Positions 56,223 through 63,148 of a DNA stretch of 63,148 bases are shown here, one piece after another. The notes under the pieces were generated by a model that ran no database searches, was not told the DNA's origin, and was given only the letters and a program-made list of their open reading frames with translations. Numbering within the stretch: the stretch's first letter is position 1; every line of letters begins with the position of its first letter. Source of the DNA: Erwinia sp. OLFS4 (GTDB lineage Bacteria > Pseudomonadota > Gammaproteobacteria > Enterobacterales > Enterobacteriaceae); NCBI RefSeq assembly GCF_002752165.1, contig NZ_MOMB01000056.1, positions 1 to 63,148 of the forward strand, in the 5' to 3' direction. Both the position numbers and the translations under genes were made by a program.

Positions 56223-59200
56223 ATGGCTAAGTTTTTTATCGATCGCCCCATATTTGCCTGGGTTATCGCCATCATCATTATGTTGACGGGGACGCTATCG
56301 ATTCTGAAACTGCCGATAGAGCAATATCCAGAAGTTGCTCCGCCGGCGGTGCAGATTCGTGCATCCTATCCTGGTGCCGACGCGAAAACACTGCAGGATT
56401 CCGTCACGCAGGTTATCGAACAGAATATGAATGGTATTGACGGACTGATGTATATGTCGTCAAACAGCGATTCTTCCGGTACGCTGCAGCTCACGTTAAC
56501 CTTTGAATCCGGCACCGACCCGGATATTGCTCAGGTGCAGGTTCAGAACAAACTGCAACTGGCAATGCCGCTGTTGCCGCAGGAAGTACAGCAGCAGGGT
56601 ATTCAGGTACAGAAATCATCCAGCAGCTTTCTGATGGTGGCCGGTTTTATCAATACTAACGGCACCATGAACCAGAACGACATTGCTGACTACGTTGCCG
56701 CCAATATCAAAGACCCCATCAGCCGTACGCTGGGTGTCGGTGATACCCAGATTTTCGGCGCGCAATATGCAATGCGCATCTGGTTAGATCCGCACAAGCT
56801 CAATGATTATCAGCTGACCCCGGTGGATATTATCAGTGCATTGAAAACGCAAAATACGCAAATTGCCGCCGGTCAGCTGGGGGGAACACCGCCCGCGCCT
56901 GGCCAGCAGCTTAACGCCTCTATTATTGCGCAGACACGCCTGACATCCACCGATGAGTTTGGAAAAATACTGCTGAAGGTCAACAGTGACGGCTCACGCG
57001 TCTTGTTGCGCGATGTCGCGAAGATTGAGCTGGGCGGTGAGAACTACGAGGTCATTGCCCGCTTTAACGGTCAGCCGGCTTCCGGAATCGGGATTAAACT
57101 GGCAACCGGTGCCAACGCACTCAACACGGCTGATGCAGTAAAAGCAACGCTGGCTAAGCTTGAACCCTTCTTCCCTGCCGGACTGAAGGTGGTTTACCCG
57201 TATGACACCACCCCCTTTATTAAAATCTCTATTAATGAAGTGGTGAAAACCCTTGCGGAAGCAATTCTGCTGGTGTTTTTAGTCATGTATCTGTTTTTAC
57301 AAAGTTTTCGTGCGACAATCATCCCCACCATTGCCGTGCCGGTAGTGCTGCTGGGAACCTTTGCCATCATCAGCGCCTTCGGCTACTCAATCAATACTCT
57401 GACGATGTTCGGCATGGTGCTGGCCATCGGCCTGCTGGTGGATGATGCCATTGTCGTGGTTGAAAACGTCGAGCGCGTGATGTCAGAAGAGGGGCTGCCT
57501 CCGAAAGAGGCGACGCGCAAATCAATGGGACAGATCCAGGGCGCGCTGGTCGGGATAGCGCTGGTTCTTTCCGCCGTATTTATTCCAATGGCTTTCTTTG
57601 GTGGTTCAACCGGCGTCATTTATCGTCAGTTTTCCATTACCATTGTCTCAGCGATGATTCTGTCGGTTATCGTTGCGTTGATTCTGACACCCGCCCTTTG
57701 TGCCACCATCCTCAAACCGATGGAGAAAGGCAGCCATGGCAAAACCACCGGCTTTTTTGGCTGGTTTAACCGGGTTTTTGAAAAAAGCACGCATCACTAC
57801 ACTGACAGCGTAGGCCATATTATTCGCAGTACCGGTCGCTATTTAATCATCTATCTGCTGATTGTAGTCGGTATGGGGTATCTGTTTATTAAACTACCTT
57901 CATCTTTTCTGCCGGAAGAAGATCAGGGATTGTTACTGGCCCAGGCGCAGCTGCCTGCCGGGGCAACGCAGGAACGTACGCAGAAAGTGCTTGATCAGAT
58001 GACCCAGTACTTCCTGACCAAAGAGAAAGATAACGTTAAGTCAGTCTTTACTGTTAACGGCTTCGGCTTTGCCGGACGCGGGCAAAACACCGGTATCGCC
58101 TTTATGAGTCTCAAACCCTGGGATGAGCGCACCGGCAGCGAAAATAAAGTCCCTGCCATTGCCGCCCGTGCCATGAAGGCGCTGAGCCAGATTAAAGACG
58201 CCATGGTGATTCCGTTTAACCTGCCGGCAATTATTGAGTTAGGCAACGCAACGGGTTTCGACTTTGAACTTATCGATCAGGCCAACCTCGGTCACGATAA
58301 ACTAACGCAAGCACGAAATCAGTTACTCGGTATGGTTGCCCAGCATCCGGACACCCTCGTGGGTGTACGCCCCAATGGTCTGGAAAATACGCCGCAGTAT
58401 AAGCTGACTATCGATCAGGAGAAGGCGCTGGCGCTGGGCGTTTCGCTAAGCGATATTAATACCACGCTCGGCACCGCCTGGGGCGGCAGCTATATCAATG
58501 ACTTTATTGACCGCGGACGCGTGAAGAAAGTCTATGTAATGGGCCAGGCCCAGTATCGTATGTTACCAGGCGACGTGGACAACTGGTTTGTACGTGCCAG
58601 TAACGGGTCAATGGTACCGATTAGCGCTTTTGCCACCGGTAAGTGGATTTACGGTTCGCCCCGTCTTGAACGCTATAACGGCCTGCCTTCCATGGAAATC
58701 CTCGGCCAGCCTGCGGCAGGAAAAAGCTCCGGTGAAGCGATGGATCTGATGGAGCAGCTGGCGCGCCAGTTACCTGAAGGTATTGGCTTTGACTGGACCG
58801 GCATGTCTTATCAGGAACGCCTTTCCGGCAGCCAGGCTCCGGCGCTGATTGCCGTGTCACTGGTGGTGGTATTCCTCTGCCTGGCAGCACTGTATGAAAG
58901 CTGGTCGATTCCTTTTGCAGTTATGCTGGTGGTTCCGTTAGGGGTTATTGGCGCGCTGATTGCGACCACTCTGCGTGGACTGAGCAATGACGTTTACTTC
59001 CTCGTCGGCCTGTTAACCACAATCGGACTCTCGGCGAAAAATGCGATTCTGATCGTCGAATTTGCCAAAGATCAGATGGAAATTGAAGGAAAAGGTCTGG
59101 TGGAAGCAACGCTGGAAGCGGTACGTATGCGTTTACGCCCGATTCTGATGACTTCACTGGCCTTTATTCTTGGCGTGCTACCACTGGCCATTAGCACCGG

Positions 59201-59372
59201 TGCAGGTTCCGGCGCACAAAATGCGGTGGGTACCGGTGTAATGGGCGGGATGGTCACTGCAACAGTACTGGCTATCTTCTTTGTGCCAGTATTCTTCGTC
59301 GTGGTTCGCCGCCGCTTCTCACGGCATAAATCCGAGCTGGAACAAAGTCACAACATCAGCCACCATCCGTAA
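56223..59372 (+). CDS. acrB: RND multidrug efflux pump AcrB
   Basis: A 1049-aa inner-membrane proton-driven drug pump of the AcrAB-TolC system, same length as E. coli AcrB. The N-terminus reads [20 protein letters not shown]. Twelve membrane helices and two large periplasmic loops are expected. Proton-relay acidic pair in [14 protein letters not shown], with the Lys in [16 protein letters not shown] terminator follows. Confidence 0.98.
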   Translation: MAKFFIDRPIFAWVIAIIIMLTGTLSILKLPIEQYPEVAPPAVQIRASYPGADAKTLQDSVTQVIEQNMNGIDGLMYMSSNSDSSGTLQLTLTFESGTDPDIAQVQVQNKLQLAMPLLPQEVQQQGIQVQKSSSSFLMVAGFINTNGTMNQNDIADYVAANIKDPISRTLGVGDTQIFGAQYAMRIWLDPHKLNDYQLTPVDIISALKTQNTQIAAGQLGGTPPAPGQQLNASIIAQTRLTSTDEFGKILLKVNSDGSRVLLRDVAKIELGGENYEVIARFNGQPASGIGIKLATGANALNTADAVKATLAKLEPFFPAGLKVVYPYDTTPFIKISINEVVKTLAEAILLVFLVMYLFLQSFRATIIPTIAVPVVLLGTFAIISAFGYSINTLTMFGMVLAIGLLVDDAIVVVENVERVMSEEGLPPKEATRKSMGQIQGALVGIALVLSAVFIPMAFFGGSTGVIYRQFSITIVSAMILSVIVALILTPALCATILKPMEKGSHGKTTGFFGWFNRVFEKSTHHYTDSVGHIIRSTGRYLIIYLLIVVGMGYLFIKLPSSFLPEEDQGLLLAQAQLPAGATQERTQKVLDQMTQYFLTKEKDNVKSVFTVNGFGFAGRGQNTGIAFMSLKPWDERTGSENKVPAIAARAMKALSQIKDAMVIPFNLPAIIELGNATGFDFELIDQANLGHDKLTQARNQLLGMVAQHPDTLVGVRPNGLENTPQYKLTIDQEKALALGVSLSDINTTLGTAWGGSYINDFIDRGRVKKVYVMGQAQYRMLPGDVDNWFVRASNGSMVPISAFATGKWIYGSPRLERYNGLPSMEILGQPAAGKSSGEAMDLMEQLARQLPEGIGFDWTGMSYQERLSGSQAPALIAVSLVVVFLCLAALYESWSIPFAVMLVVPLGVIGALIATTLRGLSNDVYFLVGLLTTIGLSAKNAILIVEFAKDQMEIEGKGLVEATLEAVRMRLRPILMTSLAFILGVLPLAISTGAGSGAQNAVGTGVMGGMVTATVLAIFFVPVFFVVVRRRFSRHKSELEQSHNISHHP

Positions 59373-59394
59373 ATCAGCGGGTATCATCAACCGG

Positions 59395-59424
59395 GAGGCC
59401 GCCTGTCAGCGGCCTCTTTTTTTT
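59395..59424 (+). terminator. Terminator of acrAB
   Basis: Perfect stem GAGGCCGC / GCGGCCTC with a CTGTCA loop and eight T residues. Confidence 0.93.
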
Positions 59425-59478
59425 GCTTTTTTAACCGCTGAAGGGTTGCTGCTGACGAACAAAAGCGCCATAATTATT

Positions 59479-59495
59479 GTTATGTTATAACATAC
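59479..59495. promoter_or_regulatory. Zur box upstream of rpmE2-rpmJ2
   Basis: GTTATGTTATAACATAC contains the Zur core TGTTATAACA and lies just before the L31B gene. A near-identical site precedes the zinc ABC operon (62652-62668). Confidence 0.85.
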
Positions 59496-59508
59496 AGGAA
59501 CGATCATT

Positions 59509-59766
59509 ATGAAAGCAGGCATTCATCCCGAATACCGCACCGTGGTGTTTCATGACACGTCGGCCGATGCATATTTCAAAGTGGGATCGACAATCAGAAC
59601 CACCCGCACAATCGAACTGGATGGGGAAACTTATCCTTACGTCACGCTGGATGTCTCTTCTGCCTCGCATGTCTATTACACCGGCAAACAGAAAGACCTG
59701 ACGCGTGAAGGACGTGCGGCCCGCTTTAACCAGCGCTTTGCTGGCTTTTCAGCAAAACGTCAGTAA
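59509..59766 (+). CDS. ykgM: Zinc-independent ribosomal protein L31 type B
   Basis: An 85-aa paralogue of L31 ([20 protein letters not shown]). It lacks the CxxC zinc ribbon of normal L31, so it can replace L31 under zinc starvation and free its zinc. The upstream Zur box and partner L36B gene fit this. AGGAAC precedes the ATG. Confidence 0.95.
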   Translation: MKAGIHPEYRTVVFHDTSADAYFKVGSTIRTTRTIELDGETYPYVTLDVSSASHVYYTGKQKDLTREGRAARFNQRFAGFSAKRQ

Positions 59767-59776
59767 GGATTAAATC

Positions 59777-59917
59777 ATGCAGGTATTGAGTTCACTCCGC
59801 GCAGCTAAACAGCGGCATCAGGATTGCAAGGTAGTACGTCGTCATGGACGTGTGTATGTCATTTGCAAAAGTAACCCGCGCTTTAAAGCGGTTCAGGGAA
59901 GAAAGAAAAAACGCTGA
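59777..59917 (+). CDS. ykgO: Zinc-independent ribosomal protein L36 type B
   Basis: A 46-aa basic protein ([20 protein letters not shown], then [20 protein letters not shown], ending KKKR). It keeps only some of the Cys/His ligands of the L36 zinc ribbon and is the usual partner of L31B. AAGGATTAAATC precedes the ATG; 10 bases after ykgM. A strong terminator follows. Confidence 0.93.
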   Translation: MQVLSSLRAAKQRHQDCKVVRRHGRVYVICKSNPRFKAVQGRKKKR

Positions 59918-59946
59918 GGGATAATCTTCAGAAGGAAGTGACGGCT

Positions 59947-59975
59947 GGCGAATCGTAATACGATTCGCCTTTTTT
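59947..59975 (+). terminator. Terminator of ykgMO
   Basis: Perfect 9-bp stem GGCGAATCG / CGATTCGCC with a TAATA loop and six T residues. Confidence 0.92.
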
Positions 59976-60025
59976 ATGGTTGAAAATTCAGGTCATTTCC
60001 GAACCGTCTGCCGACGATTTGGCAT

Positions 60026-60061
60026 AAAAAAACGCTGACCGGCTGGCTTTTTCCGGTCAGC
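60026..60061 (-). terminator. Terminator of the zinc ABC operon
   Basis: On the minus strand a perfect 9-bp stem GCTGACCGG / CCGGTCAGC is followed by a G and seven T residues. It lies 30 bases beyond the substrate-binding protein stop. Confidence 0.9.
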
Positions 60062-60089
60062 ATACCGCCGGTATAACGGCGGCATCGTA

Positions 60090-60968
60090 TTACTTCATGC
60101 TGGCGGCCAGCACCTTAACGTTATGCGTAAAAGCCTGAGTATAGGTTGCCGCTTCGCCGCCTTGCTTACTCAATGCTTCAGGATAAAGCTCACCACCTGG
60201 TTTCGCTCCGCTGGCAGTAGCAATTTGTTTTACCAGTCGCGGGTCAGTCTGATTTTCAATAAAATAGGTATGAATCTTTTCCTGCTTCAGCTGCTGAATA
60301 AGTTTTGCCACATCACCAGCACTGGCTTCCGCTTCGGTTGAAAAACCAACCGGTGACAGGAAAGTTACCCCATAGCGCTGGCCAAAGTAACCGAAAGCGT
60401 CATGGCTGGTCAGTACTTTGCGCTTCGCCGCCGGAATGGCTTTAAAAGTCTGCTGCGCCCAGCTGTCGAGCTTACGTAATTTTTCGATATAGGCCGCACC
60501 GTGCTGGCGGAAATAAGCGGCGTCCTCCGGATCGGCTGTCACCAGTGCATTCATGACGTTTTGCGCATAAATTACGCCGTTTTTCATGCTATTCCAGGCG
60601 TGGGGATCGGTTATCTGCTTGCCGTCTTCTTCCATCGAGCGACTGACCACCCCGCTGGATGCCACTACCACTTTTCCCTGATAACCGGAAGCGCTTATCA
60701 GGCGATCCATCCAGCCTTCCATACCTAATCCACTGACAAAAACAACATTGGCCTTTGACAACGCAATACCATCCTGTGGCGTCGGTTCGAATGTATGGGG
60801 ATCGCCATCGGGGCCTACCAGGGTTTTTACCGTGACATGTTCTCCACCTACCTGCTTGACGATATCACCGAGCACAGAAAAACTGGCGACCGCATCAATA
60901 TTTTTTGCCTGCACTACAGCAGTAAAACTTAACGCGGCAACGGCCAGCGCCAGGGGTAACTTTTTCAT
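60090..60968 (-). CDS. Zinc ABC transporter substrate-binding protein (ZnuA/TroA family)
   Basis: A 292-aa periplasmic protein with a signal peptide (MKKLPLALAVAALSFTAVVQA). Metal ligands in the expected places: PHTFEPTP (His), DPHAWNS (His), SHDAFGYF (His), and ENQTDPR (acidic). It lacks the His-rich loop of ZnuA. Last gene of the Zur-controlled operon; its ATG overlaps the permease stop by 4 bases. Zinc as substrate is inferred from the Zur box; manganese is an alternative. Confidence 0.88.
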   Translation of the reverse strand: MKKLPLALAVAALSFTAVVQAKNIDAVASFSVLGDIVKQVGGEHVTVKTLVGPDGDPHTFEPTPQDGIALSKANVVFVSGLGMEGWMDRLISASGYQGKVVVASSGVVSRSMEEDGKQITDPHAWNSMKNGVIYAQNVMNALVTADPEDAAYFRQHGAAYIEKLRKLDSWAQQTFKAIPAAKRKVLTSHDAFGYFGQRYGVTFLSPVGFSTEAEASAGDVAKLIQQLKQEKIHTYFIENQTDPRLVKQIATASGAKPGGELYPEALSKQGGEAATYTQAFTHNVKVLAASMK

Positions 60969-61840
60969 TTTGACTCCTTTGCCATGAAAACGGCAGAGCG
61001 GCGAATCAACAAACCGCCGCACGGCCCCAGTAAAATCGAAATAAAGAACAGGCCGGCCGCACTCAGTACCACCGCCGGCCCGGCCGGTAATGAAAGATAA
61101 AATGACAGTGACAGACCGATGAAGGTTGCCAGAATCGCCAGCAGCACGGCGCAGCCAATCTGCCAGCAGAGATGCTGACTCCAGAAACGGGCACTGGCTG
61201 CAGGCAGCATCATTAATCCGACAGACATCAATGTGCCTAATACCTGAAAACCAGCCACCAGATTAATCACCACCAGCAGCAGAAAAATGCCGTGCACCAG
61301 TGGCGAGCTCCAACGGTTCTGTGTCCGCAGAAAACCCGGGTCAAAAGCATCAATAACCAGCGGACGATAAATCAGCGCCATAACTATCAGCGTGGCACAG
61401 GCAATCAGGCAGACCAGTATCAATGACGGGTTGTCCACCGCCAGCAGTGAACCGAACAGCACATGCAGCAGGTCAACGCTTGAGCCTTTCAGCGAAACGA
61501 GGGTCACGCCAAGTGCCAGCGAGCCAAGATAGAAACCGGCAAAACTGGCATCTTCGCGTAAGGGTGTAAAGCGGCTGACCGCACCGGACAGTAATGCAAC
61601 AGCCAGCCCGGCAATAACGCCACCAATGCCCATCGCCACCAGTGACAAACCGGAAATCAGATAACCTAAGGCAGCACCAGGTAAGACCGCATGAGATAAA
61701 GCATCTCCCACCAGGCTCATCCGCCGAAGTGAAAGAAACAGCCCGAGTGGGGTGGAACTGACAGACAATGCCAGGCAGGCCACTAATGCCCGGCGCATAA
61801 AACCAAATTCCATTAACGGCTGAATGACAGGCATTAACAT
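60965..61840 (-). CDS. Zinc ABC transporter permease (ZnuB-like)
   Basis: A 291-aa ABC-3-family permease with about eight membrane helices (RMSLVGDALSHAVLPGAALG, LGTLMSVGLMMLPAASARF are signatures). The ATG at 61840 overlaps the ATPase gene by 7 bases; the long open frame upstream is not part of the protein. It forms an importer with the ATPase (61834-62523) and binding protein (60090-60968). Confidence 0.9.
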   Translation of the reverse strand: MLMPVIQPLMEFGFMRRALVACLALSVSSTPLGLFLSLRRMSLVGDALSHAVLPGAALGYLISGLSLVAMGIGGVIAGLAVALLSGAVSRFTPLREDASFAGFYLGSLALGVTLVSLKGSSVDLLHVLFGSLLAVDNPSLILVCLIACATLIVMALIYRPLVIDAFDPGFLRTQNRWSSPLVHGIFLLLVVINLVAGFQVLGTLMSVGLMMLPAASARFWSQHLCWQIGCAVLLAILATFIGLSLSFYLSLPAGPAVVLSAAGLFFISILLGPCGGLLIRRSAVFMAKESK

Positions 61841-62523
61841 GAGGTTCCCCCGCGACGAGTCACAGGCAAAGGGACCACCGTGGCCTCGCCTTTTTCCCAG
61901 CTCACCGTTTCTGCACCAATGCGTAATACCTGCATAAAATGGCGTGCTACGGTTTGCGAATCGTGCAACACCACCACCAGCGTACAACCGGCCTGATGAC
62001 GTTGATGCAGCAACGACAGCAGCAGAGTAACCGTTTTCTCATCAATACCGCTAAAGGGTTCATCCAGCAACAGCAACTGTGCCTGCTGCATTAACATGCG
62101 GGCAAACAGAACCCGCTGAAGCTGGCCACCAGAAAGGGTACCAGGTTGCGCTTTCGCAAAATCGGCCATACCGACAGTCTCCAGCGCCTGCATTATTTCA
62201 TTTCGCTGCTGACGCGAAACAGCACGCAGCCAGCCGGTGCGCGGCCAGCACCCCATGGCGACAATATCGAAAACCGAGATCGGAAACTGTTTTTCAATGT
62301 CGGCCTGTTGCGGCAGCCAGGCAAAACGCATTGCGGGGTTGGGACGACTGATTGAGCCACTCACAGGGGGAATGGCACCAGCAAGGGTTTTTAATAGTGT
62401 GGATTTGCCGCTGCCATTTGCACCAACCAGGGCAGTCATTGAACCGCAGGCCAGCGTGCCGTTAATCGCCGGCGTAACGGCTTTACCGCGATAGCCAACC
62501 CGAAGCTGATTAAAGGTAATCAT
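61834..62523 (-). CDS. Zinc ABC transporter ATPase (ZnuC-like)
   Basis: A 229-aa ATPase: Walker A GANGSGKST, Q-loop WLPQQADIE, signature LSGGQLQRVLFAR, Walker B LLLLDEPFSGID, switch His VLHDS. The ATG at 62523 overlaps the stop of a 39-codon ORF upstream (ATGA), so the two are translationally coupled. Confidence 0.9.
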   Translation of the reverse strand: MITFNQLRVGYRGKAVTPAINGTLACGSMTALVGANGSGKSTLLKTLAGAIPPVSGSISRPNPAMRFAWLPQQADIEKQFPISVFDIVAMGCWPRTGWLRAVSRQQRNEIMQALETVGMADFAKAQPGTLSGGQLQRVLFARMLMQQAQLLLLDEPFSGIDEKTVTLLLSLLHQRHQAGCTLVVVLHDSQTVARHFMQVLRIGAETVSWEKGEATVVPLPVTRRGGTSC

Positions 62524-62639
62524 ACCTGAATGGCCCACCAGCAAATAAGCAGCAGCGCCACCACTGGCAACAATACAATAGCGCTTCGTAGCGCGGCCGA
62601 CAGCGTCAGTAAACTGACCTCGGAGGGTAAAATCTGCAT
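62520..62639 (-). CDS. Small membrane ORF (39 aa) heading the zinc ABC operon
   Basis: A 39-residue ORF starting MQILPSEVSLLTLSAALRSA and ending in one hydrophobic segment (IVLLPVVALLLICWWAIQV). Its TGA overlaps the ATPase ATG, and it starts 12 bases after the Zur box. No strong Shine-Dalgarno is visible. It could be a small transporter subunit or a leader peptide that couples translation. I do not recognise it. Confidence 0.55.
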   Translation of the reverse strand: MQILPSEVSLLTLSAALRSAIVLLPVVALLLICWWAIQV

Positions 62640-62651
62640 CACAAAACCATT

Positions 62652-62668
62652 AAATGTTATAACATAAC
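62652..62668. promoter_or_regulatory. Zur box of the zinc ABC operon
   Basis: AAATGTTATAACATAAC matches the Zur consensus around TGTTATAACA, the same core as at 59484-59493. It is expected to silence the operon when zinc is plentiful. Confidence 0.87.
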
Positions 62669-62960
62669 ATTAATAATATTATTCTCAGCGTGAAACTGGC
62701 AGCGCAAAAGTGTTTCCAGCTATTACAAACAAATGAACTAATATGAATGCAGGCAATCTGAAAGTAAAAAAACAGTAAGGACGGCGGAAAATTAGGAAAA
62801 ATCAGCTATGATAAATAGACGTTTTGTCGCATTATAAAGACATCCTCACCGGCTTGTGTACCCGTCAGTTTCTGTAGCGACATTGACTGGCTCAGCGTTT
62901 AATGACAAAGAGTGGGCGCGCGATAACCGGTTATATCACTTTCAATACGTTTCAGGTTTC
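62669..62960. other. Gene-free region before the IS1 end
   Basis: About 290 AT-rich bases with no ORF or RNA I can support. The promoter of the zinc operon must be at its left edge. The stretch ends at the IS1-type terminal repeat. Confidence 0.5.
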
Positions 62961-63148
62961 GGTGATGCCTCTAATTGGTTGAATCTGATGTATAATGCGG
63001 GCTTTTGAGGTTCTCTTATGGCCAGCGTTAACGTTCATTGTCCCCGTTGTCAGTCTGTTCAGGTTTACCGCCATGGTCAGAACCCTAAAGGCTATGACAG
63101 ATTTCGCTGCCGTGACTGCCACCGCGTGTTTCAACTCACTTACGCTTA
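62961..63148 (+). mobile_element. IS1-family insertion sequence, left end (continues outside)
   Basis: The block begins GGTGATGCC, the IS1 terminal inverted repeat, followed by a short leader and an insA-like gene. The right end is beyond the window, so completeness and target duplication cannot be checked. Confidence 0.85.
63018..63148 (+). CDS. insA: IS1 InsA-like protein (partial)
   Basis: The first 43 codons of an InsA-type protein (MASVNVHCPRCQSVQVYRHG, then QNPKGYDRFRCRDCHRVFQL). The N-terminal zinc finger CPRC...CRDC is intact. InsA binds the IS ends and, with the frameshifted InsAB' transposase, controls transposition. The remainder is outside the window. Confidence 0.88.
   Translation, partial: MASVNVHCPRCQSVQVYRHGQNPKGYDRFRCRDCHRVFQLTYA

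Overview
The window is from a gamma-proteobacterium of the Enterobacterales. From position 20886 rightward the genes follow the E. coli order argU / folD / ybcJ / cysS / ppiB / lpxH / purEK / ybbPA / tesA / ybbO / cnoX / cueR / copA / ybaP / chiX / ybaK / ushA / ybaL / gsk / hemH / adk / htpG / recR / ybaB / dnaX / apt / priC / ybaM / acrR / acrAB, mostly with E. coli-like protein lengths. Several E. coli neighbours are missing (fsr, aes, mscK, ybaN) and there are foreign insertions. An Erwiniaceae-type genome (Erwinia/Pantoea relatives) fits best, but I cannot fix the genus from the sequence alone.

Positions 1-20886 are the right-hand part of a temperate prophage integrated at the 3' end of argU (tRNA-Arg, TCT). 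Its left end lies outside the window. A CI-like S24 repressor (5705-6334) and a divergent Cro-like gene (5369-5593) form the switch, with three matching operator-like palindromes. The leftward operon holds a primase-helicase, an iteron-rich putative origin (2979-3232), a CoiA-like nuclease and an antiterminator Q-like gene, followed by lysis genes. An oppositely oriented two-gene DsbB cargo module sits among them. The rightward operon is a second, self-contained DNA-metabolism module: DUF2800 nuclease, DUF2815 SSB-like protein, YfdQ-like DUF2303 protein, C5-methyltransferase, family-A DNA polymerase, VRR-NUC and SNF2 helicase. It is interspersed with HNH/AP2 endonucleases, antirepressors and Arc-type regulators.

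The most remarkable object is at 14283-15143. The phage DNA polymerase is interrupted inside motif B by a complete 287-residue intein. Between the intein's N- and C-terminal splicing blocks lies a 206-codon HNH homing-endonuclease-like gene read in a DIFFERENT frame (14477-15097). The intein frame stays open through it, so one DNA segment encodes a splicing protein and, out of frame, a nuclease.

Other notable items: a C4-like antisense RNA upstream of an AntA/AntB-AP2 fusion; two convergent, 3'-overlapping Arc paralogues, one of only 53 aa; a shared C-terminal acidic tail on the DUF2800 and DUF2815 proteins; an argU gene that looks like a host/phage chimera; a TGG-to-TGA type nonsense codon in ybbP; a chiX-like sRNA; and a Zur-controlled zinc-starvation locus (59479-62668). 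That locus encodes L31B/L36B ribosomal paralogues plus a second zinc ABC importer preceded by a 39-aa membrane ORF. The window ends inside an IS1-family element (62961 onward).
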